From: Candidatus Sumerlaeota bacterium
GTDB lineage: Bacteria > Sumerlaeota > Sumerlaeia > UBA8349
DNA length: 6,117 nucleotides
Reading direction: 5' to 3'
NCBI GenBank assembly: GCA_003501375.1
Contig: DNPO01000364.1
Coordinates: 1-6,117 of the forward strand
Shown here: positions 1 through 5,383 of the stretch, in pieces
Layout of the letters: every line of letters starts with the position of its first letter
How positions within the stretch are numbered: position 1 is the first letter of the stretch
The notes under the pieces: model-generated
What the model saw: the letters and a program-made list of their open reading frames with translations, nothing else
What the model was told of the DNA's origin: nothing
The model's database searches: none
Made by a program: the position numbers and the translations under genes

Positions 1-1198
1 GCAGCTCACTTTCCAGATAGCAAGCCTGAAGATAACCCAATGGGGAAACGCCGTAGGGAATGCGCTGAGAGGATTCGTCCAACTCGGCGCTTGGAACGTT
101 ACAAAGTCGCTTGTAAACACACCCTAATTCGCGCACGCACGCAGGGAGAGAATAATACATTTCGGCGTGTGTACGCGCTTTGGATGCCAGTTGACCGCGA
201 AGTTTCGCATCATCAAACAGTTGGCCTAATTTTTTTGCATAGTCCGCCGCATCCAGGGCAAACAGTCCGGCAGGCCCCATAGTTTCAGGTTGGGCGTTTG
301 CACCAATGTCGCTGTAATGCGAAAGACAAGGCTTGCCGTGGATCATCGCCTCTGCGAAAACCGTCCCAAACGTCTCCCCATCCCGCCGCCCATGTGCGAA
401 AATATCCAGGGTATTGAGGAATTCAGAAATTTTGGAGGCATCCCCGGCGTGGTCAACAAAATGCACATTGCGCAGGTTCAATTGCTGCACTTGTTCGCGA
501 TATTTTTGCGCTCCGCCCATGATCACAAAATGGCGATCGGCAGTAAAGTTCTGCGCAAATGCTTCCAGAGGAATCGGACTGAAAATCTCTTCGGTGTTGC
601 GTTGGTGAAACCCGGCAACCAATGCGTTGGCGGGAATACCCAAGGCTGCACGCAAGTTTTCTGAAGAGGCTGGTGGCAAAACAGGAATGGGGATAATGGA
701 ACTGCGCTTGAGCGCTCCGCCCGCTCGGTACCATTGCGCGCGCTGCCACTGGGACAGATGGATAGACCATGCAATGTTGGGACTCGAGTCCACACCTGCC
801 GATAGCGTGATGTACTCCACCACAGGAATCTTCATGAGATGATAGGGATATTCCGCAGGCCCGGCCTTGGCCGTTTGTACCAGATCGTATTGGCTGGCGT
901 CAAATAATTCCCAAAAATTTGTGTCTACCCAATCGTGCGTGGGTTTGGTAACGTCCTTTTTACCCACTTTGAACTTGATCAGATGTACTCCGGCATCTTG
1001 CATATATTGCAGGCGAGACGGGTCTGTGTCAGCATGCTTGTAATCCGAACCGATATAGGGAGCAGCGTCACAATAAAAATAATCCACTTCAAACAAATCG
1101 CGCGGGAGATTGGCAGCCATCAGTTGCAGCCAACGCTCGGTTCCACCTGCGGAAAGTCCACCAAATTTGACGAAAGCAATACGGATTTTTTGGGCCAT
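1..1198 (-). CDS. GT4-type (GT-B fold) glycosyltransferase, 3' end outside the window
   Basis: Reading the minus strand from ATG at 1198 gives 399 codons without a stop, so the gene runs off the left edge. The protein looks like a retaining GT-B glycosyltransferase that would move a sugar from a nucleotide-sugar donor to a growing glycan at the cytoplasmic membrane. The N-terminal domain starts with a Rossmann strand (KIRIAFVKFGG) and a glycine-rich loop with GGTE at residues 18-21. The second domain starts near residue 185 (LGIPANALVAGF) and carries FVIMGG (224-229), NVHFVDHAGD (244-253) and the EX7E motif of GT4 enzymes, ETFGTVFAE (E275 and E283). The usual GT4 fold would end near residue 365, so the visible tail (366-399) is extra. 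The start is 9 bp after the upstream GT2 stop and has a TAGGT Shine-Dalgarno at 1206-1210, supporting translational coupling. Donor and acceptor are unknown. The family call is firm; the exact role is not. Confidence 0.88.
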   Translation of the reverse strand, partial: MAQKIRIAFVKFGGLSAGGTERWLQLMAANLPRDLFEVDYFYCDAAPYIGSDYKHADTDPSRLQYMQDAGVHLIKFKVGKKDVTKPTHDWVDTNFWELFDASQYDLVQTAKAGPAEYPYHLMKIPVVEYITLSAGVDSSPNIAWSIHLSQWQRAQWYRAGGALKRSSIIPIPVLPPASSENLRAALGIPANALVAGFHQRNTEEIFSPIPLEAFAQNFTADRHFVIMGGAQKYREQVQQLNLRNVHFVDHAGDASKISEFLNTLDIFAHGRRDGETFGTVFAEAMIHGKPCLSHYSDIGANAQPETMGPAGLFALDAADYAKKLGQLFDDAKLRGQLASKARTHAEMYYSLPACVRELGCVYKRLCNVPSAELDESSQRIPYGVSPLGYLQACYLESEL

Positions 1199-1205
1199 AG
1201 TTTTT

Positions 1206-1210
1206 ACCTA
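1206..1210 (-). promoter_or_regulatory. Ribosome binding site overlapping the upstream stop codon
   Basis: On the minus strand this reads TAGGT, placed 7 nt before the ATG at 1198. Its first three bases are the TAG stop of the preceding GT2 gene, so termination of one gene and initiation of the next share the same bases. This supports the chosen start and suggests coupled translation. Confidence 0.55.
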
Positions 1211-2200
1211 GCGACGAATCCAGTCTTTGAGTTGTTGTTTAAGGCGTACCGGTATCCATTGTTTTAATAAAACAAACGGTGTCATATTCTGTGGTGTTGG
1301 TATAGGTACCGACGGGACAAGTGAATGCGGTTCACGTCCCATGCGACAAATAAATTCATTGCGTAACTGGGGCACATGCCAAATTTGCAACGGCTCAAAA
1401 AAGTCGATCCCATGCAAATCAAACCATTGAAGCATTTCTTGCAAATGCCAGCCGGGTTCTAAATTTTCAAAATCTGAAGGAACTGAGAATCCCTCAAACC
1501 AAGAAGATGGTGTTTCTCTCAAAATTGCCTCGGGAGAGTCGAGAGAGACAGAGTATTTGGCATTGATTGCGAGGCCTTGTTCTGGAGCAAGTAAAAATTC
1601 CGTACATCGATACCATGCTTGTTTTATTTGGGTTCGATTCCAACAAACCCATTGCAAATGCAAGAGAGGAATGCCTTCCACCCGAATGCAAGTGCCTGCG
1701 GACGATTGGGGAACACGAGCAGTGTGGTCGTTTATCACAAATGCGCGTTCATAATCCATCTGTCGATCATCTACAAACGCAATAGATTTCCAGGAATTGG
1801 CCCAGACACCGTCATCTCGATAGCGTTCGAGTGATTTCCATAATTGGATCCACTGGAATTCCAAACATACCCCCGGGGTAAGACAAGAAGCATGCGTCTG
1901 TAAATAGTTGTTTAACAAAACTGGAGGAATAATCTCATCCGCATCAATAGCAAAAATTAGATTATTCCCCTCATAATTTCGCGCAGCATCCAACAAAGTC
2001 CAACGAACGCGGTTGGAATGTCCTTTGTCTTTGTTTTCAATCAAAACCACTTTGGAATACTGCTTACAAATATCACGCGTACCATCCGTCGAATCCTGGT
2101 CGGCGACCAGAATTACATCAAAAACCTGTGTCAAGGCCTCTAATGCACAAGGCAATGTTAGCGCTTCATTTTTGGTGGGAATCGTAACAATTTTTTTCAT
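1208..2200 (-). CDS. Family 2 glycosyltransferase (GT-A), WaaE/KdtX-like N-terminal domain, tryptophan-rich
   Basis: A 330-residue protein with a family 2 GT-A domain, expected to transfer one sugar from a nucleotide donor in the cytoplasm during glycan assembly. The N-terminus has the hallmark PTKNEA (8-13), then LVADQDSTDGT (31-41), and the metal and donor binding DXD motif as AIDADEI (D86, D88). HLQW at 181-184 followed by K193 and YR at 197-198 resembles the His...Lys...Tyr-Arg stretch of single-domain GT2 enzymes that modify LPS cores and similar glycans. The C-terminal third (about 235-330) is not recognised. Thirteen tryptophans in 330 residues is roughly three times a normal share. 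No transmembrane segment is evident. The start has a strong AGGTGG Shine-Dalgarno at 2205-2210, 4 nt before the ATG. It follows the previous GT2 by 80 bp, the second loosest junction in the cluster. The GT2 assignment is firm; the substrate is unknown. Confidence 0.9.
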   Translation of the reverse strand: MKKIVTIPTKNEALTLPCALEALTQVFDVILVADQDSTDGTRDICKQYSKVVLIENKDKGHSNRVRWTLLDAARNYEGNNLIFAIDADEIIPPVLLNNYLQTHASCLTPGVCLEFQWIQLWKSLERYRDDGVWANSWKSIAFVDDRQMDYERAFVINDHTARVPQSSAGTCIRVEGIPLLHLQWVCWNRTQIKQAWYRCTEFLLAPEQGLAINAKYSVSLDSPEAILRETPSSWFEGFSVPSDFENLEPGWHLQEMLQWFDLHGIDFFEPLQIWHVPQLRNEFICRMGREPHSLVPSVPIPTPQNMTPFVLLKQWIPVRLKQQLKDWIRR

Positions 2201-2218
2201 AAATCCACCTGTAAATTC

Positions 2219-2284
2219 TTAATTGCCAGTCCAACAGATGATTAATAAAACACGCAAAAAAGAAACAAGCGCGATTATTTTCAT
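2219..2284 (-). CDS. Possible 21-residue hydrophobic peptide in the gap between the two GT2 genes
   Basis: The stop codon of the upstream GT2 gene overlaps an ATG in the arrangement ATGA (2281-2284). The frame opened there encodes MKIIALVSFLRVLL followed by IICWTGN and TAA at 2219-2221. It has a lysine near the start and a mostly hydrophobic stretch, as in a tiny membrane peptide or the start of a signal peptide. It fills most of the 80 bp gap and ends 18 bp before the next gene. The 4-base stop/start overlap is typical of coupled genes. Ribosome binding is only moderate: AAGGA lies about 15 nt upstream and GGGA only 3 nt upstream. It could be a real small protein, the stub of a deleted gene, or chance. 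I do not recognise it. Confidence 0.2.
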   Translation of the reverse strand: MKIIALVSFLRVLLIICWTGN

Positions 2285-3240
2285 TTTCCCAGGAGTTTCC
2301 TTTTAATGCGTCGGGGAAGCCTACGCGCCTTCTCAAGCGATTGATACAATGGAGTCAGGGCGCGATGCTTTTGTTCGCGTTGAGCCACATACTGCGCAAT
2401 CCCGACTTCAAACCACTCCCGCGTCCGTGATTCCAACAAAACGCCGTATTCGGGAACAAAGTTCTTGATCGGAACCCACTCGCCAAATTGTAACAAATGC
2501 GGCACGTTGTAAACAACAGTTTTTGGAATAAAGTCGTAATCCAACTTATCAAAGATGCCGTATCGCAATTCGATGACGGTACGCTCAATGGGCTGTAATG
2601 CACCCGACGTGCTCAACCCACTGGCCATGTTGGTAAAAGACCCTAACAAGCCTTCTGCACGTACTTGGATTATGTCGTTAAGCGTTATACGAACGGCAAG
2701 ATCAAAGTCGGCTCCGGATGCCAGTTGTTCATCAAAGTACCCGGTTTTCTCGGCGATTTCGGGACGCCACATGAAAAAGGGACCAAGAATAAAACTCCGG
2801 CTGAATTCCTCTCTTTCAAAAAGAAGCGTTTCAATGCGCTGCTGGAGCGGCCCCCCTACCGAACTCGCTATTCCAAAATCACCGTAAACCAACTCGGCCT
2901 GCGGGTTTTTCTGGAAAGTTTGCACTTGAAGTTCGAGCGAATTGGGCGTCCGGTAGTCATCAATATTCCAAATACAAACATAAGGAGTTGTCGCCAGTTT
3001 CCAGGCGCGATTCCATGAGGCGCTCAAGGATTCCACTGGGCGCACAATTTCCACCAGAACGCGACCGGGATGCTGTTTTTGAAACTCCTCTACCAGTTGG
3101 GTTTCGGAAACGGTGGGTTCGTTCATAACGAGGATGGTTACGACATCGTGAAAAATGGTCTGCTCAGCCAGGTTTTTAAGAAACAAGCTCAAGTATTTTT
3201 CACCGCAAAAGCAGGAGGTAAGGACAGTAATCGTAGCCAT
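2281..3240 (-). CDS. Family 2 glycosyltransferase (GT-A fold)
   Basis: A 319-residue protein with the layout of a GT2 enzyme using an activated sugar donor. The N-terminal strand is ITVLTSCFCGEKYL (4-17), the position where GT2 enzymes usually read a variant of TxxxxN. SASWNRAW (73-80) precedes the donor and metal site, CIWNIDDYR (89-97), which contains D94 and D95. GPFFMWRPEI (153-162) and the acceptor-site stretch SGADFDL (175-181) match the later part of a GT2 catalytic domain. The last 25 residues are basic (RRLPRRIKRK), which could contact the membrane surface. The start directly follows the epimerase stop (TGAATG, no spacer). Its Shine-Dalgarno, AGGAAA at 3248-3253, lies inside the epimerase gene, so translation is probably coupled. 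The first 40 bases belong to the direct repeat also found at 4294-4386. Substrate unknown. Confidence 0.88.
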   Translation of the reverse strand: MATITVLTSCFCGEKYLSLFLKNLAEQTIFHDVVTILVMNEPTVSETQLVEEFQKQHPGRVLVEIVRPVESLSASWNRAWKLATTPYVCIWNIDDYRTPNSLELQVQTFQKNPQAELVYGDFGIASSVGGPLQQRIETLLFEREEFSRSFILGPFFMWRPEIAEKTGYFDEQLASGADFDLAVRITLNDIIQVRAEGLLGSFTNMASGLSTSGALQPIERTVIELRYGIFDKLDYDFIPKTVVYNVPHLLQFGEWVPIKNFVPEYGVLLESRTREWFEVGIAQYVAQREQKHRALTPLYQSLEKARRLPRRIKRKLLGK

Positions 3241-3300
3241 TCAAAGTTTTCCTGTGCATGGTGGGGTGCATTTACCAAACAAATTTATGCAGGGTTCGAA
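3205..3300 (-). repeat. Direct repeat copy A, spanning the epimerase stop and the GT2 start
   Basis: About 96 bp that aligns with 4294-4386 in the same orientation. The best block is 23 identical bases at 3222-3244 covering the stop codon, the start codon and the next five codons. After one mismatch 7 more bases match (3246-3252), and a separate run of 13 identical bases lies at 3288-3300 (minus-strand TTCGAACCCTGCA). The middle is diverged and this copy is one codon longer. Both copies place a similar C-terminal tail, TGA, then ATG in the same register. Confidence 0.8.
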
Positions 3301-4095
3301 CAGTTTGCGACCTTCTTTAACCATCCGCTGGATACCTTCATCCAGACTTACCTGCGGGAGCCAACCGGGGATTTTTCCACGCATCCGAGTGATAGGGGTA
3401 ACGCCGTATTGCGTTCCGGGAATGACCTTTGCACCGGTATGCTTGGCGATCATATTTGCCACATCCAGCACGCGAATCCATTCAAAACTGGCAACATCAT
3501 ACACACTTTCCAATCTTTCGGAAAGCGCTTTGTGGAAGGCGGCGCACACGTCGTCGATATAAATGAACTGGCGCTTTTCATCACCGGTGGTCAGCATGCG
3601 AATCTCACCCGTTTCCAACGCCTGAAAAACAAAATCAGAAATAACGTGGCTACGTTCCGACGAACGTTCCAGCGGGCCGTACACGTTCCACAGACGCACG
3701 CGCACGCTGTTAAGCAACTTCGCCCAGACTTCGCCCAAGCGCTTGGTAACACCGTAAACGGAATCGCATTCCTCAGCCAGTTGGCTCGAAATGAAAAGAA
3801 ACGGAATGCCCTTCGCCTGGATTTGCGGAATGACATTCAGCATCAATTTGAGATTCCAGTCCAACTGTTGCAACTGGGTATCTTCACGATACAGGTATTT
3901 CGCACCACCCACGTCCCAAGCCAGGAAGTACACACGGTCAATGTTATCCAAGTTGAGGATTGCATGGCGGCAATCACTGTCAGGGTTGCTTTTGATGTCG
4001 AGAGATACGACTTTCTCGCCCCGTTTTTCCTCCAAAAACTTACAGAGAGGTTTTCCGACAAAACCTTCTGCACCCAACACGAGATTGGTAACCAC
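3241..4095 (-). CDS. NAD(P)-dependent nucleotide-sugar epimerase/dehydratase (extended SDR)
   Basis: A 284-residue extended short-chain dehydrogenase/reductase, expected to epimerise, dehydrate or reduce a nucleotide sugar in the cytoplasm. The Rossmann nucleotide site is LGAEGFVG (7-14), the acidic residue after strand 2 is D33, and the catalytic pair is YGVTK (Y114, K118) after SSQ (103-105). RLWNVYGP (134-141) and RQFIYIDDV (175-183) are typical of sugar epimerases. LAWDVGG (58-64) recalls the LAADMGG motif of GDP-mannose 3,5-epimerase relatives. The loop between SSQ and the Tyr is only about 10 residues, much shorter than in GalE; I believe a subfamily in polysaccharide clusters shares this. 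The fold seems complete near residue 263; the last 20 residues (FEPC...TGKL) resemble the tail of the protein encoded at 4330-5358 and lie in a repeat. The GTG start is chosen because GGAGGA is 5 nt upstream and the Rossmann strand begins at once. Exact substrate unknown. Confidence 0.88.
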   Translation of the reverse strand: MVTNLVLGAEGFVGKPLCKFLEEKRGEKVVSLDIKSNPDSDCRHAILNLDNIDRVYFLAWDVGGAKYLYREDTQLQQLDWNLKLMLNVIPQIQAKGIPFLFISSQLAEECDSVYGVTKRLGEVWAKLLNSVRVRLWNVYGPLERSSERSHVISDFVFQALETGEIRMLTTGDEKRQFIYIDDVCAAFHKALSERLESVYDVASFEWIRVLDVANMIAKHTGAKVIPGTQYGVTPITRMRGKIPGWLPQVSLDEGIQRMVKEGRKLFEPCINLFGKCTPPCTGKL

Positions 4096-4185
4096 TCTTA
4101 TCCTCCACGATAATGAGATTGTGATAGACTTATAAAAATCGGTGCAACTACCAACTTGTTCTGTACCTTATTCTGCTATTCTTGT
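4096..4185. other. Intergenic stretch upstream of the epimerase, AT-rich, no recognised element
   Basis: Apart from the ribosome binding site at 4101-4106, I see no gene, no stable hairpin followed by a T-run, and no convincing promoter. A TATAAG hexamer on the minus strand (4129-4134) could be a -10 box, but the only TTG-containing partner (TTGGTA, 4149-4154) is just 14 bp away. Together with the dead-end frame at 4186-4329 it forms the longest gap in the cluster. Confidence 0.5.
4101..4106 (-). promoter_or_regulatory. Strong ribosome binding site fixing a GTG start
   Basis: The minus strand reads GGAGGA here, 5 nt before the GTG at 4093-4095. It is the best Shine-Dalgarno match in the window and decides the non-ATG start of the epimerase gene. 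Its strength fits a gene with no closely abutting upstream cistron to couple with. Confidence 0.7.
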
Positions 4186-4329
4186 TCAACCGCTGATTTT
4201 GGGCAAAGCCTTCCATTCCTGCCGCATAACAAAGTCGCCGTTGACATTACCCGTTACATCAGCGCCGGTATTAAAGGGGTCGCACAAGGTAATGCAGAAA
4301 GTGGAGGACGGGACAGTAATCGTAGCCAT
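4186..4329 (-). pseudogene. 47-codon dead-end frame starting like the GT2 gene; probable remnant
   Basis: ATG at 4327-4329 directly follows the TGA of the 4330-5358 gene. The first six residues, MATITV, and their codons are identical to the start of the intact GT2 at 3240, and residues 7-12 remain similar (PSSTFC against LTSCFC). After about 39 bases the similarity ends. The frame continues through NTGADVTGNVNGDFVMRQEW and stops at TGA (4186-4188). The later part is not recognised in any frame and does not resemble a GT2. The upstream flank is shared with the epimerase/GT2 junction, so I read this as the left-over 5' end of a GT2 gene fused to foreign sequence, not a functional gene. A short expressed peptide cannot be excluded, because stop-start coupling is preserved. 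Confidence 0.5.
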
Positions 4330-4386
4330 TCAACGTTTTCCAATGCGTGATGTATCTTTACTAAGCCATTTTTTGCAGGGTTCGAA
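4294..4386 (-). repeat. Direct repeat copy B, spanning the DUF1647-like gene stop and the remnant start
   Basis: About 93 bp matching 3205-3300 in the same orientation. The 23-base identical block is at 4311-4333 and the 13-base identical block at 4374-4386. The two copies start about 1.09 kb apart and enclose the 47-codon remnant, the gap and the epimerase gene. Recombination between them would remove that module and rejoin the 4330-5358 gene to the GT2 at 3240 with TGAATG intact. Confidence 0.8.
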
Positions 4387-5358
4387 TATTTTATAATTGA
4401 GAACTTCAAGAGGGTAAATAAGACAAAATTTCCAGGAACTTTTTACCGCAATGCCCGATTTCTTTTTCAAAAATCCGAGCGCAAAATGTCGCAATCGACA
4501 CAAGCGGATGAACGGAATCGTTTCCAAGTGTAAAAACTGGTTGCGATTCCGAATGACTTGCAGATAAGGGGGATGCAGGTCTCTTTGTTGCAAAACGATT
4601 TCCTGCGAAACAGGTGCGGTTCCTTGCGCGGGAACCAGAAAGGGATAGGGCGCTACGGTTTCCACATGGCATAACCAATATTGCGGTTGGAATTTGCTGA
4701 GTGCCCAGAGAATGCTGTAGATGGACTGATCATGCCGATGTGAATGTCGCGGGCCTGTGATGATTTCCGAATCCGCCGCCCAGCGTTTGGCCTGCATAGC
4801 TATTTCCGCGCTGGGGTGGTTCGCCAGAAATCCAGAAATGCCCGCATTGCACATGAAACGGTTTTCCAGATCGGCTTTGGATGCCCCCATTTTTGCATAG
4901 GTGGCGGATTGCGTCAGCGATAAAATATAGCAAGATTCTTTGTCAAACGGCGTGATGTTGTAGAAATATCCGTCTTTTTCAATCGTTGCAAACAAATCAT
5001 CAATCGGGCGGAGCGTTTCGATCCCGGCATCCAGCCAACAAATTGCCCCCCCCTCTTTTAACGCGCTGGCAATAGATGCCGTTTTCCAAGCGAAATTTCC
5101 CACATCCAGATAGTGCGGGCAAAAGGGCTCTACTTCCCGTAGGCTAACGCAGGGAATGCCTTTCAATATCCAGCGCTCCAAGAAAGAAAGTCCCAGGTTG
5201 TAAACAAAAATTCTATCAAACGTTGTTTTGTTTTTAAAAAGGGACCCGATCAATGTCATCAGGCTGCCAAAATAACAACTATTGGCTCCGGTAACGATGA
5301 TACGCTGATGCTGAGATGGCGAAGTTTGTGCCGATTTATCTGTCAAACATTCCGACAT
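4330..5358 (-). CDS. Putative glycosyltransferase, GT-A-like, resembling DUF1647 proteins
   Basis: A 342-residue protein whose first 240 residues look like a GT-A-type transferase. VTGANSCYFGSLMTLIGSL (22-40) gives the first strand and helix. FVYNLGLS (51-58) and FAWKTASI (89-96) match the 'vYdLGLs ... WKp' pattern I associate with DUF1647 and related sugar transferases. ICWLDAGIE (106-114) puts D110 where a DXD-type metal site would be, as DAG. NAGISGF (171-177) and RHDQSIYS (208-215) resemble late acceptor and metal-ligand motifs of such enzymes. The basic C-terminal part (about 285-342, FLKKK near 296-300) could bind membrane. The ATG at 5358 is the first usable start after an in-frame TGA 12 bases upstream; the ribosome site is weak. 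It follows the ABC ATPase gene by 25 bp. The final 19 codons, including the stop, belong to a direct repeat shared with the epimerase. Function is inferred from motifs and neighbours. Confidence 0.75.
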   Translation of the reverse strand: MSECLTDKSAQTSPSQHQRIIVTGANSCYFGSLMTLIGSLFKNKTTFDRIFVYNLGLSFLERWILKGIPCVSLREVEPFCPHYLDVGNFAWKTASIASALKEGGAICWLDAGIETLRPIDDLFATIEKDGYFYNITPFDKESCYILSLTQSATYAKMGASKADLENRFMCNAGISGFLANHPSAEIAMQAKRWAADSEIITGPRHSHRHDQSIYSILWALSKFQPQYWLCHVETVAPYPFLVPAQGTAPVSQEIVLQQRDLHPPYLQVIRNRNQFLHLETIPFIRLCRLRHFALGFLKKKSGIAVKSSWKFCLIYPLEVLNYKIFEPCKKWLSKDTSRIGKR

Positions 5359-5383
5359 GGTTGTTATCTTTCACCATCCTAAT

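Noticed and set aside
40..664. Plus-strand frames opposite the left-edge glycosyltransferase
   Set aside because: The minus strand is open for 399 codons with GGTE and EX7E motifs. The plus-strand frames are short, overlapping and without domain character.
2230..2275. Possible terminator or promoter between the two GT2 genes
   Set aside because: The best stem is 5 bp with a wobble pair and a 13 nt loop, and the TTGTTT/TATTAA pair has poor consensus and a 15 bp spacer. A T-rich stretch alone is not evidence.
3070..4113. Long plus-strand open frame of 347 codons
   Set aside because: It lies opposite the epimerase and the start of the GT2, both of which have clear motifs and ribosome sites. 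The plus-strand product shows no recognisable domain, so it is an antisense shadow.
4129..4154. Possible promoter upstream of the epimerase (TATAAG with TTGGTA)
   Set aside because: The spacing of 14 bp is too short and the -35 match is poor. Not enough to call a promoter.
3205..4386. Repeats as ends of an insertion sequence or integron-like cassette
   Set aside because: There is no transposase or integrase, no terminal inverted repeats and no attC-like hairpin. The repeats are coding junction sequence in direct orientation.
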